NCBI RefSeq assembly: GCF_021728395.1 | Contig: NZ_JAKKCM010000001.1 | Coordinates: 124,001-188,000 of the forward strand | From: Vibrio sp. J1-1 | GTDB taxonomy: Bacteria > Pseudomonadota > Gammaproteobacteria > Enterobacterales > Vibrionaceae | Length of the DNA: 64,000 nt | Reading direction: 5' to 3' | Shown here: positions 27,773 to 37,030 of the stretch, in pieces | How positions within the stretch are numbered: position 1 is the first letter of the stretch | Layout: each line of letters starts with the position of its first letter | Program-made: the position numbers and the translations under genes | The notes under the pieces: generated by a model | Databases searched by the model: none | Told to the model about the DNA's origin: nothing | Seen by the model: only the letters and a program-made list of their open reading frames with translations

Positions 27773-28789
27773 ATGCTAAAGGGAAAAGGTAAAAAGCTAC
27801 TAAGCAGTATGCTTGCAGCGACACTGGGATTGGGCGCTATGGCTACTTCAGCGGCAAGTTTTGCTGCAGAGCAGAACTGGCGCTTTGCCAACCTTTATGG
27901 CCGTGGAACGGCTTATGGACAAGTTTACGAAGACCTGGCAAAAAATATTGAAACCATGTCTGACGGTCGAATCGCTGTACAGGTTTTATATTCAGGCGAA
28001 GGCGTTGGTACTAAGGGCATTCTGGGTGCTGTTAAATCTGGCCTGATCCAGATGGGTGCACCATTTCAATCTATGCACGCGGGTGAACTCCCAGCTGGCG
28101 TTGTCGAGATTGGCTTACCGGGTGGTACCGACGATGTGGGCGAACTTTCGACCTTGTTCCACGAAAAGGGTTGGTCAGAAGTATTAAAAGACGCCTATGG
28201 TTCTCAAAATCTGGTGTGGTTGGATCCTTACATTCAGCCTCCGGTATACATCATTACTAAAGAAGAAATTAAGTCTGTTGAAGACTTCAAAGGCATGAAA
28301 ATTCGCGCGCCAGGTGCTTACGGCAAGTTCCTGAGAAACCTTGGCGCTTCTCCTGTATCACTTGCATGGAGTGAAATCTACACTTCTCTGGCTACAGGCG
28401 TCATCGACGGATCCATTGGTTCTAACATGATTGACCACCGCGACGGTAATCACGTCGAAGTAGCGAAATACATGTACCCTCTACCTTTGGCTGGTGCTCA
28501 GGTGTTACCAATCGTTGTCAACAAAAAGGCATGGGCAAAGCTTTCTCCAGACTTGCAAGCCATCGTAAAAGCGGCCACCACCGTTCACGCACAAGAACAA
28601 ATGACCAAATCTATCCTGTGGGAATCTCAGGCCGTCGCCGATATGGAAGCGAAAGGTTTGAAATGGAGCCCAGAACCATCTGAAGCAGACAAAAAAGCTT
28701 GGGAAGAAGCGGGTAAGTCACTCGCAGCAGAATACGCAGCTGCAGATAAGTATTCCAAACAGCTTATCGACATATTGGAAAAACAGTAA
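27773..28789 (+). CDS. TRAP transporter substrate-binding protein (DctP family)
   Basis: A 338-aa periplasmic binding protein with a signal peptide (about 1-31, cleaved near SFAAEQ). The fold marker is the stretch FKGMKIRAPGAYGKFLRNLGASPV (about residues 160-185), where the Arg that binds a substrate carboxylate is in KIRAPG; SLAWSEIYTSLATGVIDGS follows as in DctP/TAXI relatives. It captures a small organic acid and hands it to the QM membrane unit encoded next. Divergence from gabD suggests GABA or another omega-amino or keto acid as ligand; this is inference from position. Confidence 0.92.
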   Translation: MLKGKGKKLLSSMLAATLGLGAMATSAASFAAEQNWRFANLYGRGTAYGQVYEDLAKNIETMSDGRIAVQVLYSGEGVGTKGILGAVKSGLIQMGAPFQSMHAGELPAGVVEIGLPGGTDDVGELSTLFHEKGWSEVLKDAYGSQNLVWLDPYIQPPVYIITKEEIKSVEDFKGMKIRAPGAYGKFLRNLGASPVSLAWSEIYTSLATGVIDGSIGSNMIDHRDGNHVEVAKYMYPLPLAGAQVLPIVVNKKAWAKLSPDLQAIVKAATTVHAQEQMTKSILWESQAVADMEAKGLKWSPEPSEADKKAWEEAGKSLAAEYAAADKYSKQLIDILEKQ

Positions 28790-28849
28790 CAAACAAATGA
28801 GAGGTGGAGTTCGCTCCGCCTCTGCTTGTCTGTTTTGCAAGGAGGCCAC

Positions 28850-29476
28850 ATGATTGAAAAAATACTCATAGGATACTGTCGAGTCGTTCAGAGTGTAGTT
28901 AGAGGTATTGGGCGTTCTGTTTCCTACCTCCTGCCAATACTCGCTGGTGTTGTCGCTTACGAAGTGTTCGCAAGATATGTTCTGGACCGCCCGACCATTT
29001 GGGGATACGACACATCGTTGTTTCTATTTGGTTATATTTCAGCACTGGGTGGCGCGTATGCACAGCAAAAAGGCGCCCATATCAATGTAGATATTATCCA
29101 CGCTAAGGTTTCCGAAAAAGTTAGACGCTGTTTCGATTTGCTAACAGCCGTATTGGCTATCGGCTTCTTAGCCGTAATGGCCAAAGTGTGCGGTGGCATG
29201 TTTTTCGAAAGCCTGGAGCTTAACTACCGAACTCAGAGTGAATGGGCTCCACCGTTACATCATTTCTGGCTGATGATTACGGTATCTGCAGGCATTTTTA
29301 TTGCGCAGTACTCGGTGCAAATCATCTGCAACCTGTTCTACCTGCTGACATCCAGAGAACTTCTTTCACCAACGAAGCATGACGTATCCTCTTCGCTCGA
29401 AGAGCAACCGTTCAAAGTCGATTCAACAAAATTTAATAAAGAGCAAAGCACAGAGGAAGTGGCATATGGAGATTGA
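28850..29476 (+). CDS. TRAP transporter small permease (DctQ family)
   Basis: A 208-aa inner-membrane protein with four predicted helices. The ATG at 28850 is chosen because AAGGAGG sits 5 nt upstream; a longer in-frame start at 28826 would bury this RBS. Typical DctQ stretches are the early YEVFARYVLDRPTIWGYD and AYAQQKGAHINVD. It forms the membrane unit with DctM. The gene overlaps the dctM-like start by 11 nt. Confidence 0.9.
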   Translation: MIEKILIGYCRVVQSVVRGIGRSVSYLLPILAGVVAYEVFARYVLDRPTIWGYDTSLFLFGYISALGGAYAQQKGAHINVDIIHAKVSEKVRRCFDLLTAVLAIGFLAVMAKVCGGMFFESLELNYRTQSEWAPPLHHFWLMITVSAGIFIAQYSVQIICNLFYLLTSRELLSPTKHDVSSSLEEQPFKVDSTKFNKEQSTEEVAYGD

Positions 29477-30791
29477 AGTACTTACAGGGGTGTTATTGGC
29501 CTGTATCCTTACCGCTTTTGCTTTAGGTGCACAAGTAGGACTCGCATTAGCTGCAATCGCCATGGGTGTGGGCTACATAACGTGGGGTGAAGGTTTATTT
29601 AATATTATTCCGACTACCGTTGAGAGCACTTTTTTCAACTTTATCCTTTTAGCGATCCCTCTATACATTTACATGGGCCAGATTCTGACTCGCTCTGGTA
29701 TTGGGGATGCCATGTTTAACGCCAGTCAGTTAGCCATTGGGCGAATTCGCGGCTCATTAGCTATCAGCGTTATAGGCGTGTGTTCAATGATTGGCGCTAT
29801 GGTTGGTATTATCGGCGCAGGCATTATGACATCGAGCAGTATCGCATTAAAACCGATGTTAGAACGTGGCTACGACAAACGCTTGGCATTAGGTGTAATC
29901 ATGGCTGGTGGCTCTTTAGGCATCCTCATTCCGCCAAGTATCCCTATGATCATGTTTGCATCCGCGACCCAGAACTCGGTTGGAAAGATGTTTCTTGGCG
30001 CTATGGTTCCCGCTTTGATTACCATTGTGCTTCTTATTAGCTACGTGGTAATTTCGTGCAAACTCAATCCAGATCGCGCACCGCTAGATACTGATAACGA
30101 CAATGATATCGAGATCCCGAAAGGTTATGAGCTGTTCAGAACCATTCGTGACGGCGCGTCTTCTCTGTTACTGATCGTTGCGGTATTGGGCAGTATTATC
30201 GCTGGTATCGCGACACCTACCGAATCCGGTGCAATCGGTGTTGTGGGTGCGATTATCTTGTCTATTTTGTTTAAACGCTTTAAACCAGCAATGGTTCAGA
30301 AAGCCGGGCTACAAACGGCAGCCTTAGTCAGCGTCGCGATGTGGATCATCCTCGGAGCGTCGGTATTCAGTAACTTCCACCTTCTGATGGGAGTGCAAGG
30401 CATGGTTTCAGACATCACAACCAGTCTCGATCTGCCACCTATCATGATCATCATCATGTTCCAGATTATCATGCTACTTCTGGGCTTCATCATCGATGAG
30501 TTCATTATAGTTTTGATGTGCGCGCCAATCTTTACACCGGTCGCTGTCGCACTGGGTTACGACCCTATCTGGTTTGGTGTTCTGATGATCCTCAACATTG
30601 TTATCGCAGTACAAACGCCTCCTTATGGTTTCGCTCTGTTCTACTTAAAAGGTATCGCGCCTAAAGGCATTACCATGTTGGATATCTATAAATCAGTCAC
30701 CCCATTTATTCTGGTTCAACTGCTGGTGCTGTGTATCGTTATGGTTTTCCCAGATTTGGTCACTTGGCTACCAAATCAAGTGATGGGTTAG
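29466..30791 (+). CDS. TRAP transporter large permease (DctM family)
   Basis: A 441-aa inner-membrane protein with about 12 helices, the sodium-coupled transport unit of the TRAP system. The ATG at 29466 follows AGAGGAAG and matches the usual DctM N-terminus; the longer in-frame start at 29379 lies inside the dctQ-like gene. Typical stretches are IPLYIYMGQIL, GGSLGILIPPSIPMIMFA and ATPTESGAIGVVGA. The 11-nt overlap with the DctQ-like gene shows tight coupling. A strong terminator follows. Confidence 0.93.
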   Translation: MEIEVLTGVLLACILTAFALGAQVGLALAAIAMGVGYITWGEGLFNIIPTTVESTFFNFILLAIPLYIYMGQILTRSGIGDAMFNASQLAIGRIRGSLAISVIGVCSMIGAMVGIIGAGIMTSSSIALKPMLERGYDKRLALGVIMAGGSLGILIPPSIPMIMFASATQNSVGKMFLGAMVPALITIVLLISYVVISCKLNPDRAPLDTDNDNDIEIPKGYELFRTIRDGASSLLLIVAVLGSIIAGIATPTESGAIGVVGAIILSILFKRFKPAMVQKAGLQTAALVSVAMWIILGASVFSNFHLLMGVQGMVSDITTSLDLPPIMIIIMFQIIMLLLGFIIDEFIIVLMCAPIFTPVAVALGYDPIWFGVLMILNIVIAVQTPPYGFALFYLKGIAPKGITMLDIYKSVTPFILVQLLVLCIVMVFPDLVTWLPNQVMG

Positions 30792-30804
30792 GTTTCAGAA
30801 AAAG

Positions 30805-30830
30805 AAAAGGCTGTTGTATAACAGCCTTTT
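30805..30830 (+). terminator. Intrinsic terminator, bidirectional
   Basis: An 11-bp stem, AAAAGGCTGTT with AACAGCCTTTT (30805-30815 with 30820-30830), 4-nt loop and T run. It ends the TRAP operon and the convergent thioredoxin-like gene. Confidence 0.88.
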
Positions 30831-30839
30831 TTCTTGCCA

Positions 30840-31076
30840 TCAGGAATTTATCCACGATTGAACTTTGTCTACTTTAGGAACACCGCCAGAATGCACCAGT
30901 TCTTCGTCCATCACCACTGCGGGTGTAGACATCACCCCGTAGTTCATGATGATTTCCATATCCGTGATTTTCTTCACTTCAACGTCAACACCTTGCTCCG
31001 CTGCTATTTTTTCAATCAAGTTTGCTGTATTAACGCAGTTCGAACAGCCTGGCCCCAACACTTTAAAAATTTTCAT
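30840..31076 (-). CDS. Small thioredoxin-fold protein with CxxC
   Basis: A 78-aa single-domain thioredoxin-like protein of the 'redox-active disulfide protein 2' type. The active motif is GPGCSNC (about residues 8-14), then VMSTPAVVMDEELVHSGG with the cis-Pro typical of the fold. The ATG at 31076 is used because AGGAGG lies 5 nt upstream; the GTG at 31082 would overlap it. It lies 9 nt after the permease gene. Such pairs are common in metal or arsenic-type permease operons, where it may reduce or pass on a thiol-bound substrate. Confidence 0.85.
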   Translation of the reverse strand: MKIFKVLGPGCSNCVNTANLIEKIAAEQGVDVEVKKITDMEIIMNYGVMSTPAVVMDEELVHSGGVPKVDKVQSWINS

Positions 31077-31085
31077 CTCCACCTC

Positions 31086-32087
31086 CTAAAATTGCCACAG
31101 TGGTAAATTAAATATCCATCCCATCATCGTAAAAGCGAGCAGCAACATACCAAAAAGCATACCAAGAAGCCGCCACTGCATAACTTGTTTCAACATCACA
31201 AACTCAGGGATACTTGCCGCGACGGTACTCATACAAAATGCCAATGTTGTACCGATTGGCAAACCGTTTTGAAGCAAACTTTCCATCACGGGGATCACAC
31301 CAGTCGCATTCGAATAGAGAGGAATCCCAATAACTACCGACGCCGGAACCGACCACCACTGACCGGCTCCTAAATGAGTTTCGATCCAACCATCAGGGAC
31401 AAAACCATGTAAGCCCGCTCCAATACCAACGCCAATAAACACCCACTTCCAAACACGACTTACAATCTCAACCATCTCTTGCTTGGCAAAAGTGTGTCGC
31501 TCTGACAACGTTATTCCCGCGCTCCCATTGTCACTTTGGGCTTCATGACTCTGTTGCGGAATTTTGGCGTTACGCATCGCCTTTGATGCCAATGGCTGCA
31601 ACCAGCGCTGTGCACCGATCACATCAAGCAGCCAGCCGCTCACTATGCCTATCAGCATCCCTACCACAACGTACATAACAGTGAACTTCCAGCCAAGTAA
31701 ACTGAATAGCAATAACACCGCAATTTCGTTAATCAAGGGCGAGGTAATCAAGAAAGCCATAGTGATACCAATTGGAATACCCGCAGAGGTAAAGCCCAAA
31801 AATATCGGAATGCTTGAACAGGAGCAAAACGGGGTGATCGCGCCAAAGAAGCTGCCCGCAAGATAGCCAAACCATCTACGTTTTCCTGCTAGATAATGCC
31901 GCACTTTTTCAACATTTAATGATGCTCTAAACAAGGCGATCACGTAAATCATCACGACCAGCAGCACTAAGATTTTACTGACATCTTCAATAAAAAAGTG
32001 AATAGCGTCCGAGAACTTGGTATTAGGTTGTAAAGAAAAAAGCTGGTAGGTTATCCAGTCAGCGAGATGTGTAAAAACCTCAAACAT
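31086..32087 (-). CDS. Permease of the DUF318/ArsP-like family
   Basis: A 333-aa inner-membrane protein with about eight helices in two repeats. The family marker PFCSCSSIPIFLGF (about residues 85-98) is present, with a second half-repeat IPLYSNATGVIPVMESLLQNG. Relatives export organoarsenicals or are linked to metal stress; the substrate here is unknown. It forms a two-gene operon with the downstream thioredoxin-like protein. AAGGA precedes the ATG. No ArsR-type regulator is adjacent. Confidence 0.85.
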   Translation of the reverse strand: MFEVFTHLADWITYQLFSLQPNTKFSDAIHFFIEDVSKILVLLVVMIYVIALFRASLNVEKVRHYLAGKRRWFGYLAGSFFGAITPFCSCSSIPIFLGFTSAGIPIGITMAFLITSPLINEIAVLLLFSLLGWKFTVMYVVVGMLIGIVSGWLLDVIGAQRWLQPLASKAMRNAKIPQQSHEAQSDNGSAGITLSERHTFAKQEMVEIVSRVWKWVFIGVGIGAGLHGFVPDGWIETHLGAGQWWSVPASVVIGIPLYSNATGVIPVMESLLQNGLPIGTTLAFCMSTVAASIPEFVMLKQVMQWRLLGMLFGMLLLAFTMMGWIFNLPLWQF

Positions 32088-32386
32088 ATCGGGTCCTTAT
32101 ACTTACTACGATGACCAGTCTGCTCATCGATTTTGTAAGTAAGCCAACAGCACAAGACAAGGCACTCTGATACCTTGGAAAATAAGTTCTTTTACTCTAA
32201 TTCTAGTCTATATCTCTAAGCTAACATCATTTAGAGACAGTATTTCACCGTTGTTTTTTTAATCTTTCACAACAAGCACTTAATTGTCTTGTTTGATAAA
32301 AAGTACCAAGTTGAAACCTTCGATATCGTCATTGCCCAATCCTTGGCTATAGTTAGTCACAGATACAACGACCAAGGAGTTGTAAA

Positions 32387-32569
32387 ATGGACAATGAGAC
32401 AAACCCAAAAGATAAAAGTAACTGGGCCATTGGTGGTGGAACTCTGCTTGGTTTGGGTGTCGGAATGGTCTTTATTCAACATTCAGCGCTCGCCTTCGTT
32501 GGTTGTCTGATTGCTGGCATAGGGTTGGGGTTAATCATTGCGGCCGTTATTAGCTGCAAAAGTAAATAG
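32387..32569 (+). CDS. Small membrane protein, 60 aa
   Basis: I do not recognise this protein. It is 60 aa with a polar N-terminus (MDNETNPKDKSN) followed by two adjacent hydrophobic segments (about 14-32 and 36-55) rich in Gly, and a basic tail (CKSK). A good RBS (AAGGAG, 7 nt before the ATG) supports it. It stands alone upstream of the antiporter gene. It probably sits in the inner membrane. Confidence 0.7.
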   Translation: MDNETNPKDKSNWAIGGGTLLGLGVGMVFIQHSALAFVGCLIAGIGLGLIIAAVISCKSK

Positions 32570-32727
32570 TTGCAAGAAGTAAATAGCTGAAGAAATCAGC
32601 TCCCCTTGCTTGAATAATAAACCGATAAGGAACATTAGGTACTTTTCAAATTAATCAGGAATCTTAGCCAAAGATGAACCATTATTAATTCATAGGCTTA
32701 GCGCAACGAATAAGACGTCCAGTAAGT

Positions 32728-34818
32728 ATGAATGTTCCTGACATTTTCATATCATCGATCTTAGGTATCGTACTGTTAATTACGGTATCTGTACTGTCGT
32801 CCCTTTTCGCAAAAGCATTGCGCGTCCCCTTCCCCATTGTTTTGGTCATTTCTGGCGTTTGCTTAACTCTACTACCAGAATTACCAGTTGGCATCAGCAT
32901 CTTCTACAACCCCGATATTGCAGAGAAGACCATCTTATTTGTCTTCTTACCCTTATTGGTGTTTGAGGCTGCCTATAAATTTGATTTCGCTAAATTCACC
33001 GCCAACTGGTCCGCCATTATGATTATGGCCATTCCCGGCGTCATATTCTCAACGTTAGTCATAACGGCGACACTTGTTTTCATTGGTATTTTATCGCCTC
33101 AGACGGCCCTAATACTTGGGATTATTCTAAGTGCCACCGACCCCAGCGCCACGATTGCCATTTTCAAGGAATCCGGCGCGCCTAAAGATCTCATCACTAT
33201 TGTAGAGGGAGAGAGTTTGTTCAATGATGCGACCGTGATTGCTGCATACAAAATCGCGGTGCTGATTATCGCAATGAACCTAACCCCGACAGAAATGGTA
33301 CTAACGGGGCTATGGCAATTCACGTGGGTCTTTTTGGTCGGTGCACTTTGTGGTTACGTTACAGGTCACTTACTTCTCTGGCTAATGAAAGCACTGCCGG
33401 ACGATCCTTACATCGAAATAAGCATCACCCTTATCACTGCAATTGGATGCTTTGTCGGTGTTGAGCAATTTGTCCATGCCAGCAGCATTATCGCTTTGAC
33501 TATTTGCGGTTTGGTGCTGGCAAAAAGTGCACCATTACCGATAAGTAATGAGTCTAATCAGTACCTGAATAGCTTTTGGACCTACTTGTCCGATCTCGCT
33601 AAGGCCATGATTTTTATACTGGTGGGATTGTGGCTAAACTTGGAATTGATCGCGTCCCATTGGTTAAATATTCTACTAGTCATCATCAGCATGCTTGCTG
33701 CAAGAGCGGGCTTTGTGTACTGGATTTTGCCATTTTTCGGTCGACTTCGCCGCCTTTCCTACTCTCTGCCTCGATCCTACCAACACATCTGTTTATGGGG
33801 TGGACTAAGAGGCGCAGTCACTCTGGCACTTTCAGTATTGGTGATTACACACACCTCATTATTTGCTCTAGAAGAACGAGAAACCCTGTTAGCAGTCGCA
33901 ATGGGTGCGGTATTCTTCACCATTTTGATTCAAGGACTGACGTTATCTCCTCTTGCGAGTCGGTTGAAACTGGATGAAACCAGCATTGAGGAGAAGATTA
34001 CCAAGAAAGAGCTTATGTTATCGGCGATGAAAGCCAGTGAGAAAGTGTTGGCTCATGTGACTAAAACACCGTTAGCGGATAGTGGAGCCCCAGAAGAAAT
34101 AATGCAGTCACTAAAAGCGCATATGGATGAAGAAAAACGTAACTTGCGACATCTCTACACCACAGAAGTGGACACAGAAAGTTTGTATAAGAAGCTTATC
34201 CTGGAAGGCCTGAGTATCGAGAGTGAGTACCTCTATCTGCTTTATGATCAAGGCCTGATATCAATGGAAAGCTATCAAAAGCACAGAGAGTTTTTTGATT
34301 TGCAAATGGATGCTGCTCGTCATAGGTATCAACAGCCAAAAACTCAAACTTCTCATAAGCGATGGTTTACCTGCGCGTTTGATAAATGGACACACAAGCC
34401 GGCGTCAGATGTGTCCATTCAATACGAACTCGCTTGGTCTCGATTACTCACTACCGATTTAACGCTTATCGAGCTTAAAACTCTGTTAAACGATTACCCT
34501 GTTGAACCCGCTTTGAAAAAACAAGTTCTTCAGGTTTGGGAGTCTTGGCGCCAGCAAAGCGCAGATACGGTCAGCCAACTGGACAAAACCTACCCGGTTA
34601 TTACGGCGACAGCCCATAGAAAATGGCTACATAACATGCTGAATACGGTTCAAAAAGCACACCTTGAGAAGTTTGTCAGGCAGCGTCTTATTAGTGAATC
34701 GGATAAAGAGCAGATCGTAAAACAACTGATGCATACCACGTCAGCCTTTTATAGGAATTCCGTTGATAACATTCGAACTGACCTTGACTCCACCCACTCT
34801 ACTGACGACTCTAATTAG
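32728..34818 (+). CDS. Sodium:proton antiporter, NhaP/CPA1 family, with cytoplasmic tail
   Basis: A 696-aa protein. The first 410 or so residues contain about 12 helices with the CPA1 signatures LSATDPSATIAIFKE and EGESLFNDATVIAAYK, whose acidic residues carry the cation; SLWGGLRGAVTLALSV-like sequence (LWGGLRGAVTLALS) also fits. The last 280 residues are a hydrophilic alpha-helical tail with charged segments, likely regulatory. It exchanges Na+ or K+ for H+; ion choice is not readable. The RBS is weak. Confidence 0.9.
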   Translation: MNVPDIFISSILGIVLLITVSVLSSLFAKALRVPFPIVLVISGVCLTLLPELPVGISIFYNPDIAEKTILFVFLPLLVFEAAYKFDFAKFTANWSAIMIMAIPGVIFSTLVITATLVFIGILSPQTALILGIILSATDPSATIAIFKESGAPKDLITIVEGESLFNDATVIAAYKIAVLIIAMNLTPTEMVLTGLWQFTWVFLVGALCGYVTGHLLLWLMKALPDDPYIEISITLITAIGCFVGVEQFVHASSIIALTICGLVLAKSAPLPISNESNQYLNSFWTYLSDLAKAMIFILVGLWLNLELIASHWLNILLVIISMLAARAGFVYWILPFFGRLRRLSYSLPRSYQHICLWGGLRGAVTLALSVLVITHTSLFALEERETLLAVAMGAVFFTILIQGLTLSPLASRLKLDETSIEEKITKKELMLSAMKASEKVLAHVTKTPLADSGAPEEIMQSLKAHMDEEKRNLRHLYTTEVDTESLYKKLILEGLSIESEYLYLLYDQGLISMESYQKHREFFDLQMDAARHRYQQPKTQTSHKRWFTCAFDKWTHKPASDVSIQYELAWSRLLTTDLTLIELKTLLNDYPVEPALKKQVLQVWESWRQQSADTVSQLDKTYPVITATAHRKWLHNMLNTVQKAHLEKFVRQRLISESDKEQIVKQLMHTTSAFYRNSVDNIRTDLDSTHSTDDSN

Positions 34819-34887
34819 CAAACCCAACCCAAATATTTCTAAGACTTGAACCTAATTAATCATTTGATTAAGCAGGCCTGGCCGCAA

Positions 34888-35967
34888 CTAAACTTCTACG
34901 TAAGTTTTACGAACTCGCTTGGTTAGTTTGATGACGAGCTCATATGGAATGGTACCTATATGTTTCGCAACGTTTTCAATTGGTAAATTGTCACCCCAAA
35001 ACTCGACGATATCTCCGACAGCATCACGTGCATCAGGCCCTAGATCCACAGTAACCATATCCATAGAGACACGACCAGCAATAGGAACAATTCGCCCATT
35101 GATATAAACAGGTGTACCTTCCGGTGCATTTCTGGGATAGCCGTCACCATACCCCATCGCGACAACACCAATGTTGGTATCACGGTCTGACGTCCAGCTT
35201 TCTCCATATCCAACGGGTTGATTCGCCTTATGTTCACGTATCGCAATGAGCTTTGAGTTCAGCGTCATTACACATCGTAATCCATGATCCTTACCCGTTT
35301 CATTTTCATTTGGGCAGATACCATAAAGAGCAATGCCTGCTCTCATGTAATCTAAGTGGGAGTCAGACCAATACAGAATGCCCGCTGAGTTAGCTAATGT
35401 TTTAGGCCCTGGGAAGTCGGCGGTTTGGGACAGAAACAGATCGATCTGCTTTTGCGTCGCAGGAGAGGATAAATCGTCAGCACAGCTAAAATGGCTCATA
35501 AAACCAACCGGTCCCGCGAGTTTGTTCGTCGCTTCAATCTGTTGAACGTAGTCGCTGAGTTCATAGGGATGGATCCCCAATCTATGCATCCCAGTATCCA
35601 GTTTGAGCCAGACAGTAAGAGGGTAAGTGATATCGGCCTGTTTAAGATCTTCCAGCTGTTCTTTGCAGTGGATCGCTGTATGGAAACCTTCACGTGAAGC
35701 CGTTTCAAGATCCGCTTTACAAAAACAGCCTTCAAGCAGCAGTATTGGCTGTTGAATACCTTCGCTTCTTAGCTCTAGCGCTTCTTCGATACGAGACACA
35801 GCAAACATATCGGCTTGCGTCAGTGTTTTTGCAGTTTTTACTGCGTTATGCCCGTAAGCGTCACCTTTTATCACGGCGACAACAGATTTATCAGCGCATT
35901 TATTTTTAAGTACATCGTAGTTATCGCTAAGTGCTTTTAGATTGATAACAGCTTCAGCAGTGATCAT
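34888..35967 (-). CDS. alr: Alanine racemase (PLP-dependent)
   Basis: A 359-aa fold-type III PLP racemase. The PLP lysine is Lys34 in VAVIKGDAYGHN. The C-terminal beta domain has the catalytic-Tyr region PVGYGESW and the GYGDGYPR and GRVSMDM motifs. No signal peptide is present, so unlike the periplasmic broad-spectrum racemase BsrV of vibrios it is cytoplasmic. It is divergent, across a 1.06-kb gap, from the dgcN-dgcA-dat operon, which suggests a catabolic D-amino-acid role. As Vibrio usually has another alr elsewhere, this may be a second copy. Substrates other than alanine are possible. Confidence 0.92.
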   Translation of the reverse strand: MITAEAVINLKALSDNYDVLKNKCADKSVVAVIKGDAYGHNAVKTAKTLTQADMFAVSRIEEALELRSEGIQQPILLLEGCFCKADLETASREGFHTAIHCKEQLEDLKQADITYPLTVWLKLDTGMHRLGIHPYELSDYVQQIEATNKLAGPVGFMSHFSCADDLSSPATQKQIDLFLSQTADFPGPKTLANSAGILYWSDSHLDYMRAGIALYGICPNENETGKDHGLRCVMTLNSKLIAIREHKANQPVGYGESWTSDRDTNIGVVAMGYGDGYPRNAPEGTPVYINGRIVPIAGRVSMDMVTVDLGPDARDAVGDIVEFWGDNLPIENVAKHIGTIPYELVIKLTKRVRKTYVEV

Positions 35968-37030
35968 TAACTCTTTCCCAGTAATATACCAATCGGAGTA
36001 AACTTTTCATCATTCTTGCAAGTTAAAATCGCTGATGGTTGGGTAAGAGATCGGTAATTAAAATAACAAGTTAATGCAATCTATACCTTGCTCTACGCGA
36101 TTTTTACCACGCAATGAACCGACTACTTTCTCATTCAAATTGGTATTGAATTTCTTCCATGACAGCTCTACAAACACAATTCATTGGATTGTATCTGATA
36201 AGCCGGTTAATAACGGTTGTAGCTTTTGTTTTTCGATAATTTACGGTCTTCTACAAAAGCTTCCTAAGCCACTAAATAAACTCAACGCGAATATGCTCAA
36301 TATCAATTAAGCAATATACAGACCATCGTTCCAATCAGTACATACACTCAGCCATTAAGATTTTTACAGTGAAATATCCTAAATAACCTCTCATGGTATA
36401 AGTTCAGAACCGGAACTAGAAAACCTGTATATTATTTCGATTTAAATCAAAATATCAGATTAATATATAAAAGCAAGCACCAATAAAACCATAAAATAAA
36501 TATGGAATTACAGTGACAGAAAACAGTCAAAAACGACAAATAACGCACCAATTGTGGTCATTATGTATTATTTTGGTGCATTATTATGAATATTAGAAAA
36601 TATTATCGAGTTCTATTTATAAATCCGAGCAGAAAAATTTGAATTAACTCACATAATAGAATCATCTATACATCAATTTAAAATTGGTATAAATGACCGA
36701 AATATAAGTCATGACTTATTTTATAGATAAGACGCGTAATTCACTTAGTACTAACACAATCTGTTACCGACACACACATAAACGACATTTAAATCACGGA
36801 ATAAAGGATAAAATCAGAATATTATAAAAATCAAACCCACTGAATAAACATGCAATAAAGTAATTTTATTTGAATATATATTGCATGTTTTTGAGTTTCA
36901 TTGCTTATACTTTAAATATTTTCATGTATCGACTGAAGTTGATGTCACGAATTTTGCACTGTAGTTTGTATTGAGATGCAAGATTAAAAGCTAGTAAGAA
37001 ATCCAATTAACGACATGGAGTTTACACAAG
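35968..37030 (+). other. AT-rich 1.06-kb gap between alr and dgcN
   Basis: Very AT-rich, with many short A/T runs and no convincing frame; a possible 78-codon frame at 36074-36310 has no RBS. It should hold the divergent promoters of alr and dgcN. The only strong structure seen is the 12-bp inverted repeat at 36846-36890. An unannotated small RNA could lie here, but nothing proves it. Confidence 0.4.
36846..36890. promoter_or_regulatory. 12-bp inverted repeat upstream of dgcN
   Basis: AAACATGCAATA (36846-36857) pairs exactly with TATTGCATGTTT (36879-36890) across 21 AT-rich bases. It lies 140 nt before the dgcN start, and a possible -10 element TATACT follows at 36906. A wide-spaced operator for the D-amino-acid operon is the simplest reading. 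Confidence 0.5.

Noticed and set aside
29379-29465. 29-residue N-terminal extension of the DctM-like gene
   Set aside because: It lies inside the dctQ-like gene and is polar; the ATG at 29466 has the RBS and the family's usual N-terminus.
34856-34871. Near-palindrome TTAATCATTTGATTAA between the antiporter gene and alr
   Set aside because: AT-rich 7-base arms are expected by chance at this composition, and no T run marks a terminator.
36074-36310. Open frame of 78 codons in the alr-dgcN gap
   Set aside because: No ribosome site, no recognisable motif, and composition like the surrounding AT-rich sequence.
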